Below are positions 36,401-43,645 of a stretch of 64,000 bases of DNA, one piece after another. The notes below the pieces were generated by a model. It had not been told where the DNA came from and made no database searches. It saw only the letters and a list, made by a program, of their open reading frames with translations. Position numbers and translations under genes: made by a program. Source of the stretch: Rhodobacteraceae bacterium F11138 (GTDB lineage Bacteria > Pseudomonadota > Alphaproteobacteria > Rhodobacterales > Rhodobacteraceae); NCBI GenBank assembly GCA_016521575.1, contig JAEKDP010000002.1, positions 596,098 to 660,097 on the forward strand. Direction: 5' to 3'. Within the stretch, counting starts at the first letter, position 1. The number at the start of each line of letters is the position of its first letter.

Positions 36401-37287
36401 CGCTGGCAGACGATACCGCCCGCGTGGTGCCGATCAATGCCAATGAGCGCATCGCGGTGATTACCGAATGGCTGGAAACCAACCCGCTGCCCGCCGGCGT
36501 CGACTGGGAATGGACCGGCGACCAGGAAGAACAGGCGGAATCCGGTGCCTTCCTGCAAAATGCCTTTCTGGGGGCGCTGGGGCTGATGTTCATCATCCTG
36601 CTGACGCAGTTCAACAGCTTTTACAACTCGATCCTGGTGCTGCTGGCGGTGGTGCTGTCCACCACGGGCGTTCTGATCGGCATGATGGTGATGCAGCAAC
36701 CGTTCTCGATCATCATGACCGGGACGGGGATCGTGGCGCTGGCCGGGATCGTGGTGAACAACAATATCGTGCTGATCGACACCTACCAGGAATTCAGCCG
36801 CTACATGCCCCGCATCGAAGCCATCATCCGCACCGCCGAGGCGCGAATCCGCCCGGTGCTGCTGACCACGATCACCACGATGGCGGGTCTGGCACCGATG
36901 ATGTTCGGACTCAGTCTGGATTTCATCGGCGGGGGCTATTCCATCGACAGCCCAACGTCGCTGTGGTGGAAACAGTTGGCGACGGCCGTGGTGTTCGGGC
37001 TGGGCATCGCGACGATACTGACCCTGATCGTGACGCCGTCGCTGCTGGCGCTGCGGGTCTGGTTTTCAACCTACGCGGCCTGGATCGGGCATCTTCTGGT
37101 GCGCGTGACCGGCGGGCAGGATACACAGACCGCGCGCGACATGCGCCTGGAGGCCGCGGCGCGCAAGATACCCATAGATGAGATCATCTGGGAAAGAATT
37201 GCCCCGCCGCCAGCGGCACCCGAGACCGAACCCGACGAAGGTCACGACGCGCCCGCACCGAACAACCCCTTGCGGGCAGCGGAATAG
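33472..37287 (+). CDS. RND-family efflux transporter permease
   Basis: This 1271-residue inner-membrane pump has twelve membrane helices in two repeats and two large periplasmic domains. TM4 carries LAVGMLVDGAIVVVEYADKR, with one Asp where AcrB has two, and the TM10 counterpart is ALAGIVVNNNIVLIDTY. Typical porter features such as KVMETELADLDGLKEMSG are present. The protein is longer than AcrB because of an extra hydrophobic stretch after TM6 (about residues 505-575) and an acidic, Pro-rich cytoplasmic tail from about 1245. It likely expels drugs or other amphiphiles using protons; the substrate is unknown. Confidence 0.93.
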   Translation: MTGIVTWASERARMVLAFIALSLIIGGFAYANLPKEGEPDIEIPALFVSVPFPGISAEDSESLMVKVMETELADLDGLKEMSGTAAEGYAGVALEFEFGWDKTAIMADVRDAMNAAQAEFPEGAEQYSITEINFSEFPIVIVNLTGAVPERTMARIAKDLQDDLEALDAVLEAGIAGNRDEMLEVVIDPLRLEAYNITALELINVVQNNNQLIAAGEVETEQGKFSVKIPSSFDEPRDVYNLPVKTNGDRVVTLGELAEINFTFEDREGTARFNGESTVALQVVKRKGYNLIDTVAQVKETLAASRAKWPKDMQDAVTVGTSNDQSRVVGSMVSQLEGSVLTAVALVMIVVLSALGSRAALLVGFAIPTSFLLCFAFLAIMGVSISNIVMFGLILAVGMLVDGAIVVVEYADKRIKEGVGPMHAYVEAAQRMFWPIVSSTATTLCAFLPMLFWPGVPGEFMGMLPVTLIFVLSASLIVALVYLPVMGGVTGRMSRAFGNLSDALRARLPWLARAALVPPALYLMFLGAMQILNPAYLLPAGMPGPAGSLFGAVVFLLGAFSASVTLGAASIQRAPRAIDTSHRHTPFGQFIKLIAGNPVMPIVAVATVFAGVFYVAAILFPANSRGVEFFVESEPEQATVYVRARGNVSLAETDDMVRQVEDVVRAHPAVINVFSFAGDGGLNTDASGAQTPPDTVGQVQFEIIPWEDRPQIDQPILDGRFSRHVTAPEYDGDFVIDQLSAELAKLPGFQAEILALAQGPASGKPVHLRLKGHNWDDLTQATDLARAHFETVPGLTQIEDSLPLPGIDWQIDVDVEKAGRYGADVATVGGMVQLVTRGILLDTMRVDSSDEEIEIRVRLPENDRVLSTLDSMKVRTPDGLIPLSNFITRKPVEKLAQINRVDQQRYFDVKADVGTGLSKVVRTETAPDTGHEQRIGTIRALPEGTTASGATLTLSNGEQQEVVSLGDGITVEELRTALADDTARVVPINANERIAVITEWLETNPLPAGVDWEWTGDQEEQAESGAFLQNAFLGALGLMFIILLTQFNSFYNSILVLLAVVLSTTGVLIGMMVMQQPFSIIMTGTGIVALAGIVVNNNIVLIDTYQEFSRYMPRIEAIIRTAEARIRPVLLTTITTMAGLAPMMFGLSLDFIGGGYSIDSPTSLWWKQLATAVVFGLGIATILTLIVTPSLLALRVWFSTYAAWIGHLLVRVTGGQDTQTARDMRLEAAARKIPIDEIIWERIAPPPAAPETEPDEGHDAPAPNNPLRAAE

Positions 37288-37381
37288 AAACGCCAGAATT
37301 GCCCCGCCCCTGCGCGCCAGACGGCGGCGCAGTCCCGGCATTGATTTGCGCAAGCCTGGCGGACACGGGAATCCTGGCCGC

Positions 37382-39190
37382 TCATGCTGCGTCGTGATCG
37401 GATTGCTGTCGGGTCCACAGGTTGGCATAGCGCCCCCCCGCCGCCAGCAGCGTGTCATGGGTGCCCGACTCGGCGATTTCCCCCTGATGCAGCACCACGA
37501 TCCGGTCAGCCTTTGCGACAGTGGACAGACGGTGGGCAATGGTGATGACGGTGCGGCCCTGCCCCGCCCGCTCGAGCGCGTCCTGAATGTCGCGTTCGGT
37601 TTCGCTGTCCAGCGCGCTGGTAGCTTCGTCCAACAGCAGAATCGGCGGATTCTTCAGCAGGGTGCGCGCGATGCCCACGCGCTGCTTTTCCCCACCCGAT
37701 AGTTTCAGCCCGCGTTCCCCCACCATGGTGTCATACCCCTGTGGCAGACTGACGATGAAATCGTGGATCTGCGCATCGCGCGCGGCCTGCTCTATCTGGT
37801 CCTGCGTAGATCCGTCGCGGCCGTAGGCGATATTATAGCGGATCGTGTCGTTGAACAGCACCGTATCCTGCGGCACGACGCCGATGGCGGCATGCAGGCT
37901 GTCCTGGGTGACGGCACGAATGTCCTGCCCGTCGATCAGCAGCCGTCCACCGGTGACATCATAGAAACGGAACAGCAGCCGCCCGATGGTGGATTTGCCG
38001 GATCCCGTCGCACCGACGATGGCGACGGTCTGTCCCGCAGGCACCGTAAGATCGATGCCGCGCAGGATTTCACGGGCCGTCTCATAGCCGAAATGCACAT
38101 CTTCAAGCCGGATTTCACCGCCATCGACCCGCAAGGCACGCGCGCCGGGCGGGTCGGAGATTTCAGCGGGCTGTTCCAGCAGATCGAACATCTCGCCCAT
38201 GTCGACCAGAGCCTGGCGAATTTCACGATAGACGGTGCCCAGGAAATTCAACGGCACGGTGATCTGGATCATATAGGCGTTTACCATGACGAAATCGCCC
38301 ACGGTCAGCGCCCCCGACTGAACCCCCAGCGCCGCCAGCACCATCACACCGACCAGCCCGCAGGTGATCAGCAACGACTGGCCGAAGTTCAGAAAGGCAA
38401 GCGAATACGCGGTCTTGAGCGCCGCCGCCTCATAGCCTTGCATCGCCGCGTCATACCGGGTTGCCTCGCGGTCTTCGGCACCGAAATACTTGACGGTCTC
38501 ATAGTTCAGCAGACTGTCGATCGCCTTTTGATTGGCGTCGGTATCCTGGTCGTTCATCTCTCGGCGCAGTTTGACCCGCCATTCGGTCACGGCAAAGGTG
38601 AACCAGCCATAAAGCGCGATGGTCACAGCCACGATCACAAGATACCAGGCATCGAACATCACTGTCAGGATGATCCCCACCAGAAGCAGTTCCAGGATCA
38701 GCGGCCCGATGGAAAACAACATGAACCGCAGCAGGAAGTCCACACCCTTGACGCCGCGCTCGATGATCCGGGACAACCCGCCGGTCTTGCGGGCGATGTG
38801 ATACCGCATCGAAAGCCGATGGATATGGGCAAAGGTTTCAAGCGCCAACTGGCGCAGCGCCCCTTGGCCCACCGGGGCGAACAGCGCGTCGCGCAGTTGC
38901 TGAAACCCGACGTTCATCATGCGGGACACGCCATAGGCGATGGTCAACCCGACAGCGCCAAGGGCCAGCATGGGCACGCCTTCGTTGGCCAGCCCGTCCA
39001 CCGCGCCCTTGTACAGCAGCGGGGTGACGACCGCGATCAGCTTGGCCAGCACCAGCATCACCATCGCCCACAAGACGCGGCGTTTCACCCAGGGCTTGTC
39101 CTCGGGCCAGAGATAGGGCGCGACGCGGCGAATGGTGCGCAGACCGGACTTTCGGTCCTGTTCCGCGCCAGCGGGATTGATTGCAGTCAT
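37382..39190 (-). CDS. Atm1-type ABC exporter (half-transporter)
   Basis: This 602-residue half-transporter has six membrane helices and a C-terminal nucleotide-binding domain. Walker A is GATGSGKSTIGRLLF, the signature is LSGGEKQRVGIARTLL, and Walker B runs ILLLDEATSALD. The transmembrane part carries FGAEDREATRYD, a marker of the Atm1/HMT1 group that exports glutathione conjugates or metal-thiol compounds. The start at 39190 is preceded by GGAAAG; the ATG at 39217 is not. It converges on the RND gene. Relation to metal tolerance is inferred from family. Confidence 0.9.
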   Translation of the reverse strand: MTAINPAGAEQDRKSGLRTIRRVAPYLWPEDKPWVKRRVLWAMVMLVLAKLIAVVTPLLYKGAVDGLANEGVPMLALGAVGLTIAYGVSRMMNVGFQQLRDALFAPVGQGALRQLALETFAHIHRLSMRYHIARKTGGLSRIIERGVKGVDFLLRFMLFSIGPLILELLLVGIILTVMFDAWYLVIVAVTIALYGWFTFAVTEWRVKLRREMNDQDTDANQKAIDSLLNYETVKYFGAEDREATRYDAAMQGYEAAALKTAYSLAFLNFGQSLLITCGLVGVMVLAALGVQSGALTVGDFVMVNAYMIQITVPLNFLGTVYREIRQALVDMGEMFDLLEQPAEISDPPGARALRVDGGEIRLEDVHFGYETAREILRGIDLTVPAGQTVAIVGATGSGKSTIGRLLFRFYDVTGGRLLIDGQDIRAVTQDSLHAAIGVVPQDTVLFNDTIRYNIAYGRDGSTQDQIEQAARDAQIHDFIVSLPQGYDTMVGERGLKLSGGEKQRVGIARTLLKNPPILLLDEATSALDSETERDIQDALERAGQGRTVITIAHRLSTVAKADRIVVLHQGEIAESGTHDTLLAAGGRYANLWTRQQSDHDAA

Positions 39191-39253
39191 GTGTCTTTCC
39201 GGTTCCGATAGCAGCACATAGGCGCAGCGCGGGCGCTTGACCAGAGGGGCGGC

Positions 39254-40672
39254 TCAGTCCGGCAAGGTAAAAACCTGGCCCGGATAGATCAGATCCGGGT
39301 CGCGGATGCTGTCACGGTTGGCTTCGAACACCCGCACATACAGCACCCCGTCGCCGTATTTCTCGCGCGAGATCGCCCACAGGGTGTCGCCGGTCTGGAC
39401 CGTCACCGCACGCACCGGCGCGGCATCGACCGCATCCCCGGAGGCGGGCGGCTGCAGGGTTTCGGGCGCGGCCCGCTGAAACGGGGTTTCCAGCCGGCTG
39501 ATCACGGCGCCCTGGTCGTCCAGTTCATCCAGACGCAGGGTATATAGCCCCGGGGCGATATCCGCTATCTCGCCACGCCAGCGCCCCTTGGCATTGCTGG
39601 TCAGATCCGCCAGCGGTTCGTTGTCCAGATAGACCCGGACCACCGAGCCGCCACTGGCGTTGCCGCGCAGCTTGACCGCTCCGGTCTCCGCATAGCTGAT
39701 CGTGTCCAGCGCGACCTGGGCCGGCGATGCCGAGTCCTGCTGCGTGCCCGACTGCATCAGGGCGACGCCCTCGGCGTTGGTATGCAGCACCGTGACCGCA
39801 GCGGCAGACGGGGCCTGCGGTTGCTGCACGCTGATTGCCTGCGTCACGGGGTTTGCCGCGGCATTGGCGGCGGGACGCTCGGGCAGATTGGTGACAGGGC
39901 CATCGGGCGCGGGGTCTTCAGGACGCTCGGGCACCGCGACATCGCGCTCTGTGCCCTGATCCGGAACACGGGTGTCAGCGCGTGTCAGTGGATCGTCGGG
40001 AACCGGGGACGCCAGGGCAAGGGCCGTGCCGACCTGCGGTGCCCGGGTTTCAGCATTGCGCGGGGTTGCAGGTTGCTGGCTTTGCACCCCGGTGTCGTCC
40101 CCGTCCACGCCGGGGTCCGCTGCCACCTGCGGCAGCACCGTTTCGGCAGCAACCGCTTCGGATGCCCGCAGCGCCGGGGCCAGTATGACCTGATCATCCG
40201 AAGACGCGCTCTGCCCGTTCAACTGCGCCGTCAGGCTGAGAACGCGGGGGGCCGTCGTGACCGGCAAGGTCAGCATGCTGACGAATTTGCCATCCGCACC
40301 CGATGTGACCCGGCCCTGTTCGGCCCCTTCCAGCAGAATGGCGACCTGGCTGTCCGCCGGGGCCGTGCCCGCGATGACGGCCGAGCCATCCGGCTCGACC
40401 CGCACCACGTCAAACGTCGGCGCGGGCAAAGCGGGCGCGACCGTTTCCACCGCTGTCGCCTGATCGCGCGCCAGCGGCTCGGGCGTCGGCACGGGGGCCT
40501 GCACGGGCGTCGACACGGTGGCCTGTCCATCTTCGAGCGTTTTCGCCTTGTCAACCGGCCCCGATGTCAGGATACCCGAAAGATACAGCCCCGCGGCGAC
40601 GGCGCACCCGGCGATGAAAATCAACGCCCACCGCGCCATCTCAGGTGCGCTGCCACCAGCCTGTGAAGCCAT
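39254..40672 (-). CDS. LysM-domain cell envelope protein
   Basis: This 472-residue protein has an N-terminal membrane helix (ALIFIAGCAVAAGLYLSGIL) and long low-complexity periplasmic regions rich in Ala, Pro and Asp. Ig-like stretches appear at about 86-160 and 300-375 (VRVEPDGSAVIAGTAPADSQ; GNASGGSVVRVYLDNEPLAD). A C-terminal LysM motif follows (VQTGDTLWAISREKYGDG to YPGQVFTLPD) that should bind peptidoglycan. GGGGGA lies before the ATG. The family is common in Rhodobacterales but poorly characterised. Confidence 0.85.
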   Translation of the reverse strand: MASQAGGSAPEMARWALIFIAGCAVAAGLYLSGILTSGPVDKAKTLEDGQATVSTPVQAPVPTPEPLARDQATAVETVAPALPAPTFDVVRVEPDGSAVIAGTAPADSQVAILLEGAEQGRVTSGADGKFVSMLTLPVTTAPRVLSLTAQLNGQSASSDDQVILAPALRASEAVAAETVLPQVAADPGVDGDDTGVQSQQPATPRNAETRAPQVGTALALASPVPDDPLTRADTRVPDQGTERDVAVPERPEDPAPDGPVTNLPERPAANAAANPVTQAISVQQPQAPSAAAVTVLHTNAEGVALMQSGTQQDSASPAQVALDTISYAETGAVKLRGNASGGSVVRVYLDNEPLADLTSNAKGRWRGEIADIAPGLYTLRLDELDDQGAVISRLETPFQRAAPETLQPPASGDAVDAAPVRAVTVQTGDTLWAISREKYGDGVLYVRVFEANRDSIRDPDLIYPGQVFTLPD

Positions 40673-40796
40673 TCATTCCCCCGTTTGACACGCCTGACGC
40701 CCCGGATCGGGACCGCGCGGTTGAGACAGACTAGCAATCCCGCTATCACGGGTCAAAACAAGCCTTTTTTCACATCATCCCGGGAAAGATCCATCG

Positions 40797-41348
40797 ATGA
40801 GCACCAAATCCATCTGTGTCTATTGCGGATCCCGCGCAGGGGTCAATCCGGCCTATGCCGAGGATGCCCGCGCCCTTGGATGGGAAATCGCGCGCCAGGG
40901 GTGGCGGCTGGTCTACGGGGCGGGCGATGTCGGGCTGATGGGCGAAGTGGCGCGGGCCGCGCAGGGCGGCGAAGGCGAGACCTTCGGCGTGATCCCCCAG
41001 CATCTGATCGATCTGGAAGCCGGCAAGACCGACCTGACCCGATATGTCGTCACCGAAACGATGCACGAACGCAAGAAGGTGATGATCATGAATGCCGATG
41101 CGGTCGTGGTGCTGCCCGGCGGCGCGGGATCGCTGGACGAATTTTTCGAGGCGCTGACCTGGCGTCAATTGGGCCTGCATGGCAAACCCATCCTGGTGCT
41201 GAACACCGCTGGCTACTGGACGCCGCTTCGGGCCCTGATCCAGCATATCGTCGATCAGGAATTTGCCGACACCTCGCTGGCGGAATTCGTCACCTGGGTC
41301 GACACGCCGGCCATGGCAATGAAAGCCCTGCGCGCCGCTCTGGACTGA
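40797..41348 (+). CDS. LOG-family protein (cytokinin riboside phosphoribohydrolase-like)
   Basis: This 183-residue protein starts SICVYCGSRAGVNPAYAEDA and carries the family motif PGGAGSLDEFFEALTWRQLG, matching the PGGxGTxxE nucleotide-binding signature with Ser for Thr. The arginine of ETMHERKKVM is also conserved. LOG proteins hydrolyse nucleoside 5'-monophosphates to base and ribose 5-phosphate. It is divergent from the LysM gene and stands alone. The physiological substrate in bacteria is mostly unknown. Confidence 0.9.
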   Translation: MSTKSICVYCGSRAGVNPAYAEDARALGWEIARQGWRLVYGAGDVGLMGEVARAAQGGEGETFGVIPQHLIDLEAGKTDLTRYVVTETMHERKKVMIMNADAVVVLPGGAGSLDEFFEALTWRQLGLHGKPILVLNTAGYWTPLRALIQHIVDQEFADTSLAEFVTWVDTPAMAMKALRAALD

Positions 41349-41440
41349 CGCAGGCCAGCAACCGCGCCGCGGTTTCGCCATCCGGCTGCTGCTTGCCGGT
41401 CCGCGGCATCGGGGGCGCAGACGCCCCATATGCAAGCAAA

Positions 41441-41464
41441 CAGCCCCGCGCGAACGCGGGGCTG
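41441..41464. terminator. Hairpin between convergent LOG and sod genes
   Basis: CAGCCCCGCG (41441-41450) and CGCGGGGCTG (41455-41464) form a perfect ten-pair stem with a CGAA loop. On the minus strand it is followed by TTTGCTTG, so it best serves the sod transcript, about 30 bases past the sod stop. Confidence 0.65.
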
Positions 41465-41494
41465 CTGCCAAAAGTCCTGTCACCAAGCTGCGGC

Positions 41495-42094
41495 TTACAT
41501 CCGGCTGGCGACGTTTTCCCAGTTCACGAGGTTGTCCAGGAAGTTGGTCAGATAGGCCGGGCGCTTGTTGCGGAAATCAATGTAATAGGAATGCTCCCAT
41601 ACATCACAGCCCAGCAGCGCGGTCTGCCCGAAACACAGCGGATTCACGCCATTTTCGGTTTTGGTCACCGCCAGCGATCCGTCGGCGTTCTTGACCAGCC
41701 AGGCCCAGCCCGAGCCGAACTGACCGGCACCGGCGGCGCTGAACTCTTCCTTGAACTTGTCCACACTGCCAAACGCTTCGGTCAGCGCCTTTTCCAGTTC
41801 GCCGGGCATTGCGCTGGCGTCCGGGCCCATCATTTCCCAGAACTGGTTGTGGTTCCACAACTGGCTGATGTTGTTGAAAATACCATTCTGCGCCACGGAC
41901 TTGGGATCATACGTGCCCGTGATGATCTCTTCCAGCGATTTGCCGTCCCATTCCGTTCCGGCGATCAGCTTGTTGCCGTTGTCGACATAGGCCTTGTGGT
42001 GCAGGTCGTGGTGATATTCGAGCGTTTCCTTCGACATGCCCTTGGCTGCCAGCGCGTCATGTGCATAAGGAAGATCGGGAAGTTCAAAAGCCAT
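41495..42094 (-). CDS. sodB: Superoxide dismutase, Fe/Mn family
   Basis: This 199-residue protein begins AFELPDLPYAHDALAAKGMS and has the four metal ligands of the family. These are a His in EYHHDLHHKAYV, a His in LWNHNQFWEMM, and the Asp and His in GCDVWEHSYYIDF. There is no signal peptide, so it acts in the cytoplasm against superoxide. The family cannot be split into Fe, Mn or cambialistic types safely from sequence alone. It is a single gene with a terminator hairpin downstream. Confidence 0.95.
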   Translation of the reverse strand: MAFELPDLPYAHDALAAKGMSKETLEYHHDLHHKAYVDNGNKLIAGTEWDGKSLEEIITGTYDPKSVAQNGIFNNISQLWNHNQFWEMMGPDASAMPGELEKALTEAFGSVDKFKEEFSAAGAGQFGSGWAWLVKNADGSLAVTKTENGVNPLCFGQTALLGCDVWEHSYYIDFRNKRPAYLTNFLDNLVNWENVASRM

Positions 42095-42198
42095 CTTGGC
42101 CCCCTGTCTGTAGTGAATGCTTCGGTTCCACCCGTTACATGCGGCGGCACCGCCGTTAGGTCAAGGGTGGACAGCGTATCAACGCACGGAGTCGAAAA

Positions 42199-42960
42199 TT
42201 GTTCACCAGAGCACGAAAAATGCTGTACCGCGCGCGCGGCCATGTCAGCGGACGGCTGGCCGACGAGGTATTTCGGCTGGATCCCTATCACAGCAAATTC
42301 TGGCACAAGGCCAGCGCCGGCAGATGGGAACCCGAGACGCTGGCGGTTCTGGCCAGCCATCTGGACAAGGCGCATGACTATCTGGACATCGGGGCCTGGA
42401 TCGGCCCGACGGTGCTGTATGGCGCACGCAAGGCGCGGCATGTCTGGTGTTTCGAGCCGGACCCCGAAGCATTCCGCGCGCTGGCGTGGAACATCCATCT
42501 GAACCGACTGGACAATGTCAGCGCCTTTGCCGCCGCCCTGTCGCAGGATGTTGGCGTGGCCCGCATGGCCGGGATGCACGGCGAGGCGGGCGACAGCACG
42601 ACCAGCCTGCTGAACCCCGGCGGCGCGGCGGGTTCGGATGTGTTGACCCTGCGTTTCGATCAGTTCGCCGGAGCCGTGGATCTGTCGGGCGTCTCGCTGG
42701 TCAAGATGGACGTCGAAGGCGCGGAATTCGAAATCCTGCCCACCCTTCTGCCCTGGCTGAAAGAACATCGTCCGGCGTTGCTGCTGTCCACCCACGCGCC
42801 GTTTCTGCCGGAACCGGAACGGGCGGAACGCATGGCCGCCTTGCGCGATCAACTGTCGTTCTATTCGACCGTGCAGGACGACAGGGGCGCAACGGGGCTT
42901 GATGCGCTGACCTCGGATTCCGCGCAGTCCCGGTTCCCGAGCTTTCTGTTATCGTGCTAA
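42199..42960 (+). CDS. FkbM-family methyltransferase
   Basis: This 253-residue protein has the SAM-binding fold of the FkbM family: DYLDIGAWIGPTVLYGAR as motif I, CFEPDPEAF as the acidic strand end, and LVKMDVEGAEFEILP, the family hallmark. FkbM enzymes O-methylate sugars or polyketides, often in surface glycans. The start is taken as TTG at 42199 because GGAG lies seven bases before it; the ATG at 42220 has no such site. It is a single gene. Substrate is unknown. Confidence 0.82.
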   Translation: MFTRARKMLYRARGHVSGRLADEVFRLDPYHSKFWHKASAGRWEPETLAVLASHLDKAHDYLDIGAWIGPTVLYGARKARHVWCFEPDPEAFRALAWNIHLNRLDNVSAFAAALSQDVGVARMAGMHGEAGDSTTSLLNPGGAAGSDVLTLRFDQFAGAVDLSGVSLVKMDVEGAEFEILPTLLPWLKEHRPALLLSTHAPFLPEPERAERMAALRDQLSFYSTVQDDRGATGLDALTSDSAQSRFPSFLLSC

Positions 42961-42964
42961 AGTG

Positions 42965-43055
42965 TTCCGCCTTTGACCTGATCTATCGCGTATCACCTAT
43001 CGCGTTGAACTCGCTGATCTCAGGCAGCGAAAGATGATACGGGTTTAAGGCGGAA
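42965..43055. repeat. Long-span inverted repeat between convergent genes
   Basis: TTCCGCCTT (42965-42973) and AAGGCGGAA (43047-43055) are perfect inverted repeats 73 bases apart. Inside, CCTGA and TCAGG can pair again and CTATCGCGT occurs twice. The element fills the gap between the convergent methyltransferase and soxG genes. It could be a dispersed intergenic repeat or a structured shared 3' end. Confidence 0.45.
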
Positions 43056-43078
43056 TGCCTAAGGTCCGCCGCCGCCGC

Positions 43079-43645
43079 TCAGAATACGCCGACTTCCGAA
43101 TTCGGCTGCGCGGCAACACAGAGCAGATCAAAGACATATTGCGCGACCGAACGAAAACAGACGAGCTGAAAGGTCTCGTTGTCCACCATCCAGAACGCAG
43201 CGGGCACCTGGGCCAGTCGCGTGCGGCGAATGGTACCGGGTTCGAACTCCGCCGGAGACAGATCAACCGGGCAGAGTTTTGCCAGCACTTCGCGCGCCGC
43301 CGGGCCGGACACCCGAAACACCGCACGGGCATCGGATACATTCACCGCCAACGCATGAGAACCCGCCAGCGCGGTCTGCAACTGCGCCAGCACCTCGGGG
43401 ACCGCGGCGTATGGGCACAGCACCAGCAATTCATCCGGCGACATCCAGCACAGACCGCTGTCATCCTTTGTGCTGATGGCGTTGGCGCCGGGCATGGCCG
43501 CACCTGTTGCCTTGGTCGCGGCGGATTTGACCGCCCGGGCTGCCAGATCGCCACGCAGGGTGATCATGCCCTGCAGACCGATTTCCGCGATGTCGGCGAT
43601 GCCGTCGAACCGGGCATGGTTCAGGGCGCTGATGGGCTCAGACAT
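43079..43645 (-). CDS. soxG: Sarcosine oxidase gamma subunit
   Basis: This 188-residue protein matches the SoxG family of heterotetrameric sarcosine oxidase. It has the folate-domain-like fold, with CWMSPDELLVLCPY, NVSDARAVFRVSGPAAREVL and QVPAAFWMVDNETFQLVCFR. SoxG caps the alpha subunit in the complex. The ATG at 43645 is preceded by GGGGAGAAG and overlaps the soxA stop by eight bases. It is the last gene of the operon. Confidence 0.9.
   Translation of the reverse strand: MSEPISALNHARFDGIADIAEIGLQGMITLRGDLAARAVKSAATKATGAAMPGANAISTKDDSGLCWMSPDELLVLCPYAAVPEVLAQLQTALAGSHALAVNVSDARAVFRVSGPAAREVLAKLCPVDLSPAEFEPGTIRRTRLAQVPAAFWMVDNETFQLVCFRSVAQYVFDLLCVAAQPNSEVGVF

Noticed and set aside
33454-36699. 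1081-codon minus-strand frame opposite the RND pump
   Set aside because: Mirror frame of the pump gene, His/Gln/Arg-rich without domains.
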